The translations under genes were made by a program, and so were the position numbers. Below are positions 34,984-43,043 of a DNA stretch of 64,000 nucleotides, piece after piece. The notes under the pieces are model-generated. The model worked only from the letters and a program-made list of their open reading frames with translations. It was not told where the DNA came from and ran no database searches. Numbering within the stretch: the stretch's first letter is position 1; every line of letters starts with the position of its first letter. Where the stretch lies: contig JAFRTE010000020.1 in the NCBI GenBank assembly GCA_017427285.1, positions 94,849 through 158,848 of the forward strand, read 5' to 3'. This DNA comes from Clostridia bacterium. Lineage in GTDB: Bacteria; Bacillota; Clostridia; Oscillospirales; UBA644.

Positions 34984-35363
34984 GGGGGTATTCGCATAAT
35001 TTGGAAAAAAATTTTGAAGAAAACAAAGCCGCAAAGCCGTTCGAAAACTCAGACGGAAAAAGAAACTGCGCGGGACTGATACGAATGTATTACGGTAAAA
35101 ATGCGGGAAACTATTCGGAAATAAAAGCCGTTGAAAGCGCTGTTTTAAAAATCGAAAGCGGCTCCGGCGGAATAAAAGGGGAGTATGACGGGATTTTCGC
35201 CTATTATTACGAAAACGGGCGCAGAAACGTAAACTCGGTCGCAATCGAACTGTGGCTTTCCCCGTCTTCGGTATACAGAAAACTCGATATTTTTTGCGCG
35301 GCGGTTAAAAAAGAGCTCGGGGAAATGAAAAAATATGCGGCGGTAACCGTTTTGCGGTATTGA
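34977..35363 (+). CDS. ArpU/RinA-like phage late-regulator-type protein
   Basis: A protein of up to 128 residues. The C-terminal third (VNSVAIELWLSPSSVYRKLDIFCAAVKKEL) fits the sigma-region-4-like helix-turn-helix of ArpU/RinA/DUF1492 phage regulators, and the middle (MYYGKNAGNYSEIKAVESAVLKIE) fits their N-terminal region. The start is uncertain: TTG at 34977 would overlap the divergent XRE promoter; TTG at 35001 and ATG at 35086 are alternatives. Its stop overlaps the next promoter. It may activate the lysin genes. Confidence 0.5.
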   Translation: MSRGYSHNLEKNFEENKAAKPFENSDGKRNCAGLIRMYYGKNAGNYSEIKAVESAVLKIESGSGGIKGEYDGIFAYYYENGRRNVNSVAIELWLSPSSVYRKLDIFCAAVKKELGEMKKYAAVTVLRY

Positions 35364-35388
35364 CAAAAAACTCTTTACGGGTTATAAT
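35360..35388 (+). promoter_or_regulatory. Promoter for the Gfo/Idh/MocA oxidoreductase
   Basis: TTGACA, 17-bp spacer, TATAAT. The -35 element overlaps the stop codon of the ArpU-like gene. Confidence 0.85.
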
Positions 35389-35422
35389 CAGAGAAAAGAA
35401 AAAAACGGAAAGGTTTGATAAG

Positions 35423-36391
35423 ATGTTGAATGTAGCGATGCTCTCGCGATGGCACGTCCATGCCGACGGTTATGCGGATGCGCTCAAAAAAACGGGCAAG
35501 GTCAATATTTCCGCCGTGTGGGACGAAAATCCCGCGCTCGGCGAAGAATGGGCAAAAAAGCTCGGCGCGCCTTTTATTCCAGATCTCGACGCACTTCTTG
35601 CAAGAAAGGACGTTGACGCCGTATGCTGCTGCACCCCCACGACCATGCACAGGGAAGTGATTGTAAAAGCCGCCGAAGCCGGAAAACATATTTTTTCTGA
35701 AAAAGCGATGGCAACGACCGTTGAGGACTGCATTGCGATCGCCGACGCGGTAAAGAAAAACGGAGTGCTTTTTATGCTTTCTTTTCCGCATAAAGGCAGA
35801 CCGGACGTTCAGTTTATAAAAAGGTGCATAGACAACGGAGATTTCGGCGATATAACTCTCGTGCGCATACGCAATGCTCATAACGGTATTTCCGGCGGGT
35901 GGCTGCCCGGGTACTGGTTTGACGAAAAAGCGGCGGGCGGAGGAGCGATGATGGATCTCGGCTGCCACGGCATGTATCTTCTTTCGATGTTTCTGGGCAA
36001 GCCGAAAAATTACGCGGCAATTTACTCTTCGCCATTCGGCACCGCGGTTGACGAAAACGCCGCCGCTCTTATAGAATTTGAAAACGGAGCAACGGGAGTA
36101 TCGGAAACGTCGTTCGTGTCCTACGCGTCACCGTATATAATCGAAGTCCACGGCACGAAAGGAGCGCTTGTTTCAACCGACGGCAAGGTACTTTTCAGAA
36201 ACGTGAAAACAGCGGAATACCAAAACGGTTTTATCACTCCGTCTTTGCCCGCAGCTTTGCCCGAACCGATACGGATGTTCCCCGATATCTGTCTTTCCGG
36301 CGGCCCCGTCCCCGAACAGTACGGCGCAGAGGCGGGGATCGAGCTTACAAGACTGCTTGAAGAAACATATAAAGTAAACGCATCAAGGTAA
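35423..36391 (+). CDS. Gfo/Idh/MocA family oxidoreductase
   Basis: A 322-residue NAD(P)-dependent sugar oxidoreductase. The N-terminal Rossmann part reads LNVAMLSRWHVHADGYADAL, with CCTPTTMHREVIVKAAEAGKHIFSEKAMATT giving the family E-K-P-like motif (EKA here). The C-terminal part has GGGAMMDLGCHGMYLLSMFLG with the catalytic His. The substrate is probably a sugar or inositol; it cannot be named. The ATG at 35423 has GGAAAGG upstream; the frame is open further but through the promoter. Single-gene unit. Confidence 0.88.
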   Translation: MLNVAMLSRWHVHADGYADALKKTGKVNISAVWDENPALGEEWAKKLGAPFIPDLDALLARKDVDAVCCCTPTTMHREVIVKAAEAGKHIFSEKAMATTVEDCIAIADAVKKNGVLFMLSFPHKGRPDVQFIKRCIDNGDFGDITLVRIRNAHNGISGGWLPGYWFDEKAAGGGAMMDLGCHGMYLLSMFLGKPKNYAAIYSSPFGTAVDENAAALIEFENGATGVSETSFVSYASPYIIEVHGTKGALVSTDGKVLFRNVKTAEYQNGFITPSLPAALPEPIRMFPDICLSGGPVPEQYGAEAGIELTRLLEETYKVNASR

Positions 36392-36399
36392 AAACACGG

Positions 36400-36428
36400 G
36401 GCAGGAAGACCGTCTTCCTGCCATTTTC
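36400..36428 (+). terminator. Terminator after the Gfo/Idh/MocA gene
   Basis: Perfect 10-bp stem GGCAGGAAGA / TCTTCCTGCC with a 3-base loop, followed by a short ATTTTCTC tract. Confidence 0.7.
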
Positions 36429-36495
36429 TCGCCGTTTTTCGGACGTCCATGCGGCATATGTCACATTTTATTCAACATTTTACACGCAATACCAC

Positions 36496-36524
36496 TTGAA
36501 AAACCGTTTTTTTTGTGATATAAT
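36496..36524 (+). promoter_or_regulatory. Promoter for tRNA-Ser
   Basis: TTGAAA, 17-bp spacer, TATAAT, about 30 bp before the mature 5' end. Confidence 0.8.
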
Positions 36525-36555
36525 AACAAAGCTAAAAAATACGATTCACCTATAC

Positions 36556-36646
36556 GGAGAAGTACTCAAGTTGGTGAAGAGGCGCCCCTGCTAAGGGTGT
36601 AGGTCGGGAAACCGGCGCAGGAGTTCAAATCTCCTCTTCTCCGCCA
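36556..36646 (+). tRNA. tRNA-Ser (anticodon GCT)
   Basis: Acceptor arms GGAGAAG / CTTCTCC, anticodon stem-loop CCCCT-GCT-AAGGGT, a long variable arm typical of class II tRNA (TAGGTCGGGAAACCGGCGC), GTTCAAATC T-loop, and an encoded CCA end. Reads AGC/AGU serine codons. Confidence 0.96.
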
Positions 36647-36648
36647 GA

Positions 36649-36676
36649 AAAATCCTCGCGAAAGCGAGGATTTTTC
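36649..36676 (+). terminator. Terminator after tRNA-Ser
   Basis: Stem AAAATCCTCGC / GCGAGGATTTT with a GAAA tetraloop and a T-run directly after. Confidence 0.88.
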
Positions 36677-36729
36677 AATAATATAGGTGTTTTTGCAGCG
36701 GTAAACAACGAAGCGTTTTTAAATAATCA

Positions 36730-36742
36730 AGTGAAGAGTGAA
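36730..36742. repeat. 13-bp direct repeat, left copy
   Basis: AGTGAAGAGTGAA occurs here and again at 37616-37628, on either side of the accessory gene between them. The intervening region is AT-richer than its neighbours and follows a tRNA gene. Confidence 0.6.
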
Positions 36743-36758
36743 AAAGGATGAAGAAGAA

Positions 36759-37613
36759 ATGAATGATAATGAAACGGAAATATCCGATCAGGAAGAAAAG
36801 TCAAAGAAAGACCCGTTTTTTTTATGTGGCGTCATACTTCTTGTCATTTTAATTGTACTGATTTTATGCGGAGGCATATCTTCTACCATAGCATCTGAAA
36901 GATATGAAAAAAGCATAGCTCTCATTTCTTCCGGAGACTATAAACAGGCGAGCGAACTTCTTGAAAAAATAAAGAAAAAAAACTATAAAGATGCGGAAGG
37001 TCTTTTCCTTCTTTGTGAAGCGCATTTGGAGTATGAGGAAAGACTGATATGGCTGGCACAAAACAAATTGAAGGAAGCTCGGCGCTGGTACCAAACCCAT
37101 ATATATTTTGATCCCCCTGAAGATATCAACTCGTTTATGACTTTTCTTGAAAAGGAGGAGAGTGCGGCCCGTGCGGCTGCCGCAGAGAGAGAAAGACAGG
37201 TACTCGAATACAAAATCAAAAACGGCGTTCCTTTTGAAGGAATGCCGGAATCGAGAATAGGCGATACAATACTGGGCAAACCGTCCGACAATGTGGAAAA
37301 GAGACGCCGCTGGCAATATATAAACAGTAATTTGCGAGTAGAATACTATGAGTATGTATATTCCTTTTATAATAAAAACGGATACTTAGTGTTTGAAGCC
37401 GTCTGCGTCGGCGGCAATGTGAGGCGGGTGAATGATTACAGAAAAAATCCGGTGGCCCCGTTTGACCCTTCGAAATACAGAGGAAAAATATATGATAACA
37501 GTCCCAGCGTAGACGGATTTTCAAATCCGGAAGATTTTTACGATTGGTACTATGACGACTTTTTCGATTATGAAGAGGCGGAAGATTATTATTACAGCCA
37601 TGGAGGCAGTTGA
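36759..37613 (+). CDS. Single-pass membrane protein with TPR-like helical region, unknown function
   Basis: A 284-residue protein I do not recognise. An acidic N-terminal tail is followed by one transmembrane helix (about residues 20-45, FFLCGVILLVILIVLILCGG), then a TPR-like pair of helices (SGDYKQASELLEKIKKKNYKDAEGLFLL), a charged coiled coil (residues 130-155), and a Tyr/Asp-rich C-terminal domain. ATG 36759 is preferred over GTG 36738 because AAGGA lies upstream. Base composition is visibly more AT-rich than flanking genes, and 13-bp direct repeats bracket it, suggesting acquisition. Confidence 0.65.
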   Translation: MNDNETEISDQEEKSKKDPFFLCGVILLVILIVLILCGGISSTIASERYEKSIALISSGDYKQASELLEKIKKKNYKDAEGLFLLCEAHLEYEERLIWLAQNKLKEARRWYQTHIYFDPPEDINSFMTFLEKEESAARAAAAERERQVLEYKIKNGVPFEGMPESRIGDTILGKPSDNVEKRRRWQYINSNLRVEYYEYVYSFYNKNGYLVFEAVCVGGNVRRVNDYRKNPVAPFDPSKYRGKIYDNSPSVDGFSNPEDFYDWYYDDFFDYEEAEDYYYSHGGS

Positions 37614-37615
37614 AT

Positions 37616-37628
37616 AGTGAAGAGTGAA
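37616..37628. repeat. 13-bp direct repeat, right copy
   Basis: Second AGTGAAGAGTGAA, followed by the related AATAGGGAATAGGGAGGG. It begins two bases after the stop codon of the membrane protein. Confidence 0.6.
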
Positions 37629-37685
37629 TAGGGAATAGGGAGGGCGGAAAACGCCGAACGGAAAGGATTGTAAACGGAGGATAAA

Positions 37686-38189
37686 ATGAAAAAGATTATT
37701 ATCGGCATTATGGTTTTTATGGCTTTACTTTTTGTTGCGGGATGTACGGAGGAAGATGGAATGAAGGGCAGTAAAACCGTCGGAAAAGATATTTCCGAAA
37801 GCGAGATCGCAGAGTTTATATATACCTATTCAAACATAAACTACAACGCTTTCTATCAGCGTTATCAGTTTACGACCGAGGATGGGAAACATATGTTTTT
37901 CCATGAAACACGCCAAAGAGAGGGCGAATACGGCCCGGCAACCGAGGAAGACGTTACAAATTCGGGCTTTTTCGAGATCTCCGACGAGGTATGGAACGAG
38001 TTTTTCGACATTGTCAGCGGAGGCACGGTCAAACTGCGCGAAGATTCGGCAGAGAGCGGCGACAGCGGTCCGTGGACGTATTTATACAGCACGGGCAAAT
38101 ACTCAATGTTGACCGAATATTCGTTTGAGTCTTCTCAAAAAGAGGCCGAATTTGAGGAATTCTGCAGATCCATGTCCGAAAACGGATAA
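37686..38189 (+). CDS. Small lipoprotein of unknown function
   Basis: A 167-residue protein with a lipoprotein signal (MKKIIIGIMVFMALLFVAGC, lipobox VAGC, Cys 20). The rest is a soluble acidic domain with no motif I recognise (FYQRYQFTTEDGKHMFF, SGFFEISDEVWNEFFDIVSG). A strong ribosome-binding site (GGAGG) precedes it. It lies 14 bases before the deoxyinosine glycosylase gene. Confidence 0.75.
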   Translation: MKKIIIGIMVFMALLFVAGCTEEDGMKGSKTVGKDISESEIAEFIYTYSNINYNAFYQRYQFTTEDGKHMFFHETRQREGEYGPATEEDVTNSGFFEISDEVWNEFFDIVSGGTVKLREDSAESGDSGPWTYLYSTGKYSMLTEYSFESSQKEAEFEEFCRSMSENG

Positions 38190-38203
38190 GGCGGGGAAAT
38201 GAA

Positions 38204-38689
38204 ATGTTTGTTGTGCATCCTTTCGAACCGTTTCTGGGCAGCGCGCCGAAAATACTTATTCTCGGCTCGTTTCCGTCCGTAAAATCGCGCGAAACCGGGT
38301 TTTATTACGGACACAGGCAAAACAGATTCTGGAAAGTCGTTTCGTGCGTTGGCGGTATGACAGAACCGAAAACGGTTGAAGAAAAAAAGGCGATGCTCGA
38401 CAGACTCGGTATCGCGCTGTGGGATACGGTTTATTCCTGCGAGATCACGGGATCAAGCGACAGTTCGATAAAAAACGTCACGCCCAACGATATACGTCCG
38501 ATACGCGCAGAATACGGCATAAAAGCGGTGTTTGCAAACGGCAGGACGTCCGGCGCATACTATGAAAAATATATTGAGCCCGTCTGCGGAGTAAAGGCGA
38601 CCGTCCTTCCTTCAACAAGTTCCGCAAATGCGGTATTTACAACTGAAAAGCTCGTAAACGCCTATTCGGTTATCCGCGATCTTATCTGA
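38204..38689 (+). CDS. DNA-deoxyinosine glycosylase (uracil-DNA glycosylase superfamily)
   Basis: A 161-residue base-excision enzyme of the family that removes hypoxanthine from DNA. ILILGSFPSVKSRETGFYYGHRQNRFWKVV near residue 20 is the hallmark, GIALWDTVYSCEITGSSDSSI follows, and LPSTSSANA near residue 135 is the C-terminal motif (PSTS-AN). Cytoplasmic. Its last 8 bases overlap the convergent membrane-protein gene. Confidence 0.88.
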   Translation: MFVVHPFEPFLGSAPKILILGSFPSVKSRETGFYYGHRQNRFWKVVSCVGGMTEPKTVEEKKAMLDRLGIALWDTVYSCEITGSSDSSIKNVTPNDIRPIRAEYGIKAVFANGRTSGAYYEKYIEPVCGVKATVLPSTSSANAVFTTEKLVNAYSVIRDLI

Positions 38690-39389
38690 AAATTCCGATT
38701 ATCGCGGCGGCATAGAAGCACACCGTGATAAACGGGGCGAGAGGATAGCGGACGGACGTAAATTTAACGCTTTCACCGCGTTTTTTCGCAGCGATAAAAA
38801 CGGGAAGTATATAAAAAAGCAATGCGGCAATCTCCGCCGCGGCAAGAATAACGGTTCCGGGAACGATGCCCGCAGCGGCAAAGACTGTTGCAATATATGC
38901 GATATGTCCTGCGTCCGCAGCGTCGGCTCCCGTTTTTTTTGCGATAAAATTAATAAGAAGCATTAAAATTACGCCGAACAAAGCGCCCGAGAAAAACGTT
39001 AAAAGCTGCCAGAGGGAGCCATCCTCAAAACAGACGGCGGCAGTTCTCATAACGGCGCATATGCCAGAAAAAACAAGGCCTGCAAGCGGGATAAAACCGT
39101 TTAAAGAGTCGCAAAGCGAAACCGTGACGGCGGACGGGATCATAAATATGAGAAAAAGATCCGCCGGCGAAATGTCTTTAAACGCAAAGCAGATCCCCGC
39201 CGCAAGTCCGAAAACGGCGCAAAGTATGTATATTAACGGCGATTTTGCCCGTACGGTAGGCAGAGTATCCGATAAAAGCTGCTTTCTGTGAAGTGTGTTG
39301 TAAAACGGTACGGACGCCACGGCAATGACCGCGCAGAAAACCGCAACTGCAACAAAAAGGATTTTCGTGTATATTTCGGGAAACGGCAT
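38682..39389 (-). CDS. Polytopic membrane protein resembling A24 prepilin peptidase
   Basis: A 235-residue protein with about seven hydrophobic helices. Two segments fit the aspartate motifs of type IV prepilin peptidases: SLCDSLNGFIPLAGL near residue 92 (D-x5-IP) and TGADAADAGHIAYIA near residue 152 (Gx-D region). The classical N-terminal Cys/methylase domain is missing, as in short archaeal or Tad-type enzymes. No pilin or assembly genes are nearby. The ATG at 39389 has AGGTG upstream. Confidence 0.5.
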   Translation of the reverse strand: MPFPEIYTKILFVAVAVFCAVIAVASVPFYNTLHRKQLLSDTLPTVRAKSPLIYILCAVFGLAAGICFAFKDISPADLFLIFMIPSAVTVSLCDSLNGFIPLAGLVFSGICAVMRTAAVCFEDGSLWQLLTFFSGALFGVILMLLINFIAKKTGADAADAGHIAYIATVFAAAGIVPGTVILAAAEIAALLFYILPVFIAAKKRGESVKFTSVRYPLAPFITVCFYAAAIIGIFR

Positions 39390-39479
39390 TTTTACACCTG
39401 TCTGAAATTCGTTTTGAGTTTGTTTGTTTAAGTATATCACTTTAACGCCGTTTAGTCAATAGAAACTTTTTTCCGGTAC

Positions 39480-39508
39480 TTGACAAAACGCGAGCGATGC
39501 TGTATAAT
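39480..39508 (+). promoter_or_regulatory. Promoter for the cysteine synthase operon
   Basis: TTGACA, 17-bp spacer, TATAAT, about 55 bp before the cysK start. Confidence 0.85.
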
Positions 39509-39565
39509 CACATAAAAAGCAGCTTATCCTGCCGACTGAAAATTACTGCTACGGACGGAACAACA

Positions 39566-40459
39566 ATGAACAACAATATCCTTTCGACCATCGGAAATAC
39601 GCCGATGGTAAAAATAAATCATCTTTCGCCGAATCCGGATGTTGAAATATTCGCAAAGCTCGAAGGTTTCAACCCGACGGGAAGCATAAAAGACAGGATC
39701 GCGCTTAAAATGGTGGACCAGGCGGAGGCCGAGGGAAAGCTTAAACCGGGCGACACGATAATAGAGGCAACTTCCGGAAATACCGGGATCGCGCTTGCCA
39801 TGATAGGCAGAGTGCGCGGTTACAAGGTCGAGATAGTAATGAGCGGCGCCGTTTCGGTAGAAAGACAGAAAATGATAAAAGCGTTCGGCGGCACGGTTAT
39901 TTTAACTGACCCCACGAAAGGCACCGACGGGGCGATATGCGAATGCCGCAGAAGAGTTGAGGCGGACCCCGACAGATATTTCCACCCCGATCAGTTTACC
40001 AATATATACAATAAAATGGCTCATTACCGCACCACCGCCGAGGAGATCTGGCATCAGATGGAAGGCAAAATAACTCATTTCGTCTCCGCGCTCGGCACAT
40101 CGGGCACGATAATGGGCGTCGGTATGGGACTGAAGGAAAACGACCCGAGGATACGGATAATAGAAGCTCAGCCCGTGAAGGGACACTATATACAGGGACT
40201 TAAAAATATGGAGGAAGCTATCGTTCCGTCGATATACCGTCCCGAAATGATAGACGAGCATATAATGATAGATACCGAAGAGGCGTTCGCCGTTGCAAGG
40301 CGAATAGTTGCGGAAGAGGGCATATTTGTCGGAATGTCCTCCGGAGCCGCAATGCTTGCCGCAATAAACGTTGCAAAAAGGATCGAAAAGGGCCGCATAG
40401 CGGTCATTTTCCCCGACAGAGGCGAAAAGTATCTGAGCACAACGCTTTTCGGAGTTTAA
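39566..40459 (+). CDS. cysK: Cysteine synthase (O-acetylserine sulfhydrylase family)
   Basis: A 297-residue fold type II PLP enzyme. The PLP Lys lies in NPTGSIKDRIA near residue 40, the substrate loop in EATSGNTGIAL near residue 67, and the phosphate loop in GTSGTIMG near residue 175. It forms cysteine from O-acetylserine and sulfide; CysM-type or O-phosphoserine use is possible because the sequence fits the wider CysK/CysM group. ATG 39566 is preferred since IGNTPMVKI then sits near residue 10 as in relatives. First of a four-gene unit. Confidence 0.9.
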   Translation: MNNNILSTIGNTPMVKINHLSPNPDVEIFAKLEGFNPTGSIKDRIALKMVDQAEAEGKLKPGDTIIEATSGNTGIALAMIGRVRGYKVEIVMSGAVSVERQKMIKAFGGTVILTDPTKGTDGAICECRRRVEADPDRYFHPDQFTNIYNKMAHYRTTAEEIWHQMEGKITHFVSALGTSGTIMGVGMGLKENDPRIRIIEAQPVKGHYIQGLKNMEEAIVPSIYRPEMIDEHIMIDTEEAFAVARRIVAEEGIFVGMSSGAAMLAAINVAKRIEKGRIAVIFPDRGEKYLSTTLFGV

Positions 40460-40460
40460 T

Positions 40461-40844
40461 ATGGCTGATACGGAAAAGAGGACAAAAACGGTTTCGAATC
40501 TGATCGCAGGTGCGGCATATTCGGCGCTTGCGGCAGTCCTCTTCGTCTTTTCTTTGAGCGGCCCTCTTTCCGCGCAAAACGGGTTTTCGTATGATTACGG
40601 CGTCACGCGTTCTGAAAATGAGCAGGCGGCTGAAACGGAATATGAAGAACGGACGTATTCCGCGGAGGATTATGCCGGAATGCGGCTGTATTACACGCCT
40701 TTCGGCAAAAAATGGCATCTTACGAGAGAATGTCAGTATCTGAGGAACAGTGAAAACATACTTTATACGGATTACGGTACCGCGGTATCTGCCGGGCTCA
40801 CGCCCTGTTCGAAATGCGGATATCCCGACTCCTTAAAAGACTGA
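40461..40844 (+). CDS. Membrane-anchored protein with Ada-like zinc-binding motif
   Basis: A 127-residue protein. One transmembrane helix near residues 12-35 is followed by an acidic linker and an outside domain with WHLTRECQYL and, 25 residues on, GLTPCSKCGYP. The H/C-x-C...CxxC spacing with GL-x-PC-x-x-C matches the small zinc-binding domains related to the Ada N-terminus that are found at protein ends. It starts one base after the cysK stop. Function unknown. Confidence 0.65.
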   Translation: MADTEKRTKTVSNLIAGAAYSALAAVLFVFSLSGPLSAQNGFSYDYGVTRSENEQAAETEYEERTYSAEDYAGMRLYYTPFGKKWHLTRECQYLRNSENILYTDYGTAVSAGLTPCSKCGYPDSLKD

Positions 40845-40861
40845 AACAGGTGGTACGGAAA

Positions 40862-42247
40862 ATGATAAACAACGTTAAGATCACAAAAGGTGCGAGCGAC
40901 TGGCGTATCTATCAGCAAAAAGACGGAAAAGCCACTCTCGACCTTGAAGGCGTAAGCATTATAAGCGGTGACGCGGCAACGTGGATAAGAGTTGTAAGAG
41001 AAGACGACAAGTCCGCGGCAGTTGACTGGAAAAAAGCGGAGTATACGGGTCTTACGGAAGACGAAGACGGAACGCCGCTTCATAAATTCAGGATATCTCT
41101 CACCGTTCCCGCGGGCGGACTTTACAGAATAGACTCCGCCGTCTGGGACAGCGTTTCGCGGATAGAATGGGGATATCAGGGCAATAAAATATATCATATA
41201 GGCGTGGGCGATCTGTTCGTAATAACGGGACAGTCGAATTCCGCCGGTTACGGACGCACTCCCATCGCCGACCCGCCCGAATTCGGCGTTCATCTTTGCA
41301 GAAACAGTGAGGTCTGGACCGTTGCAACGCATCCCTTAAACGACCCCGAAGACACGAAACATCCCGTAAACAGGGAGCCCGCAAGCGATCACTCGCCGTA
41401 TCTCTCCTTCGGCAAGATGATGAAAAAAACACTCGGATATCCGATAGGTCTTATTCAGGAATCGCTCGGCGGAAGCCCGATCTCGCGCTGGAATACGAGA
41501 ATAAGCGGCGATTTATACAAAAGCATGGTCGAATCGGTAAACCGTATAACCGAAGGCGATATGCGCGTTGCGGGTATTTTATGGTATCAGGGCTGCTCGG
41601 ACTGCGACGAAAACAATGCTCCGCTTTATTTTGAGAGATTCGGGCAGATGGTCTCGGATATGAGACGCGATTTTCGCTCGCCAGACCTTCCCGTATACAC
41701 GGTGCAGATAAACAGGGTATTAAACGGCGAAAACCTCTTCTGGCCGGTGATCCGCGAAGCTCAGCGAAAAGCGGCAAACGAAATAAAAAACGTTTTTATC
41801 GTGCCGTCTGTCGATCTTCCGTTAAACGACGCGATACATAACGCCTCTTCGTCGAATATGGTGCTCGGCGAACGTATTGCGAGGATCGCGCTTGAGGGCT
41901 ACTACAAAAAATTCACTTACGGTTTTGCTCCCGATATAATCTCGGCAGAATGCCGCGGGGAAACGCTTACGCTTACTTTCGCAAACGTTCGTCACTATCT
42001 TCTCACGCTTGACGTACCGGCTGCGGAATGCGGTTTTGTTGTTGAGGACGAAAAGGGCAGGATCGCGCCGACATATTATTACGGCGAAGAAAACAGGATC
42101 ATGCTCAAACTTGAAAGAAAGCCTGAAGGAAAAGCGAAGGTGTCGTTTGCAAAAACATGCAATCTTAAGTCCGCGCCGCCGATGGATCCGGGCAGCGGAC
42201 TGCCGATAATCGCTTTTGACAATGTGGAGATAACATATGTTCCGTAA
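40862..42247 (+). CDS. Sialate O-acetylesterase-like SGNH hydrolase
   Basis: A 461-residue esterase of the sialate O-acetylesterase/CE6-like group. The nucleophile Ser lies in ITGQSNSAGYGR near residue 135, the middle block in GILWYQGCSDC near residue 240, and the catalytic Asp/His pair in DAIHNASSSNMVLGERIA near residue 335. It has no signal peptide, so it would act on imported acetylated sugars. The ATG at 40862 is chosen because AGGTGG lies upstream. It overlaps the next hydrolase gene by 11 bases. Confidence 0.82.
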   Translation: MINNVKITKGASDWRIYQQKDGKATLDLEGVSIISGDAATWIRVVREDDKSAAVDWKKAEYTGLTEDEDGTPLHKFRISLTVPAGGLYRIDSAVWDSVSRIEWGYQGNKIYHIGVGDLFVITGQSNSAGYGRTPIADPPEFGVHLCRNSEVWTVATHPLNDPEDTKHPVNREPASDHSPYLSFGKMMKKTLGYPIGLIQESLGGSPISRWNTRISGDLYKSMVESVNRITEGDMRVAGILWYQGCSDCDENNAPLYFERFGQMVSDMRRDFRSPDLPVYTVQINRVLNGENLFWPVIREAQRKAANEIKNVFIVPSVDLPLNDAIHNASSSNMVLGERIARIALEGYYKKFTYGFAPDIISAECRGETLTLTFANVRHYLLTLDVPAAECGFVVEDEKGRIAPTYYYGEENRIMLKLERKPEGKAKVSFAKTCNLKSAPPMDPGSGLPIIAFDNVEITYVP

Positions 42248-42971
42248 TTCGGAAGCAGGCGAATACAGGGGATATAAAAGCGAAAAATTCGTTTTTGAAG
42301 ACAGAAACTGCACCGTGGTCTTCCCCGATAAAGAGCTTGAAGAAAAAAAATGGATCTGGCGCGCCGAATTCCTCGGAGCGTTCGATACCGTTGACTGCGA
42401 TATGCTTTCAAAAGGGTATGCGCTTGCATATATTTCAGTAAGCGATATGTACGGCGATCCCGACTCGGTTGAAACGATGAAAAAGTTTCACGGTTTTATG
42501 ACCGAGCGCGGATTTTGCGAAAAAACCGTCATTTTCGGGTTCAGCAGGGGCGGTCTTTACGCCTGCAATTTCGCGCTGAAATATCCCGGCGCGGTTGCCG
42601 CGCTTTATCTTGACGCTCCCGTTCTCGATATAAAGAGCTGGCCGGGCGGAATGGGAAAGGGCGCGGGCGCGGAGCGTGAATTTGAAGAATGTCTTTCGCT
42701 TTACGGTCTTGACAAAAAAACCGTTCTCGGTTTTAAACAAAATCCCGCGGACAGACTTGAAGAGCTTCTTTCGCTCGCTATTCCCGTTGCGCTTGTTGCG
42801 GGCGACAGCGACAGGGTGGTGCCTTACGAAGAAAACGGCGCGCTTCTTGAAAGCGTTTACAAAAAGGGAGGCGGAGATCTTCTCTGCATAGTAAAACCCG
42901 GCTGCGACCACCATCCCCACAGTCTTTCCGATCCGGCTCCCGTATCGGCTTTTCTCTGCGCAAGATATTGA
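42237..42971 (+). CDS. Alpha/beta-hydrolase fold protein
   Basis: A 244-residue hydrolase. The nucleophile elbow is GFSRGG near residue 101, the acid AGDSDRVVPYEE near residue 189, and the His GCDHHPHSL near residue 225. It resembles bacterial acyl-esterases or deacetylases in sugar-use clusters. It is coupled to the sialate O-acetylesterase-like gene, so it probably also removes ester groups from sugars. The exact substrate is unknown. Confidence 0.78.
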   Translation: MFRNSEAGEYRGYKSEKFVFEDRNCTVVFPDKELEEKKWIWRAEFLGAFDTVDCDMLSKGYALAYISVSDMYGDPDSVETMKKFHGFMTERGFCEKTVIFGFSRGGLYACNFALKYPGAVAALYLDAPVLDIKSWPGGMGKGAGAEREFEECLSLYGLDKKTVLGFKQNPADRLEELLSLAIPVALVAGDSDRVVPYEENGALLESVYKKGGGDLLCIVKPGCDHHPHSLSDPAPVSAFLCARY

Positions 42972-42994
42972 TCAGACTGTTTTTCAGTATAATC

Positions 42995-43040
42995 AAAAAC
43001 CGCTGAAAGCGTTGATTTTTCAACGAAAACAGCGGTTTAT
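42995..43040. terminator. Bidirectional terminator between hydrolase and GntR genes
   Basis: Nested inverted repeat: outer AAACCGCTG / CAGCGGTTT and inner CGTTGA / TCAACG, with T-rich flanks on both strands (TTTATTGTTTATT on plus). Confidence 0.75.
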
Positions 43041-43043
43041 TGT

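Noticed and set aside
36738..36758. GTG start for the membrane protein after tRNA-Ser
   Set aside because: No ribosome-binding site precedes the GTG, while the ATG at 36759 has AAGGA at a workable distance.
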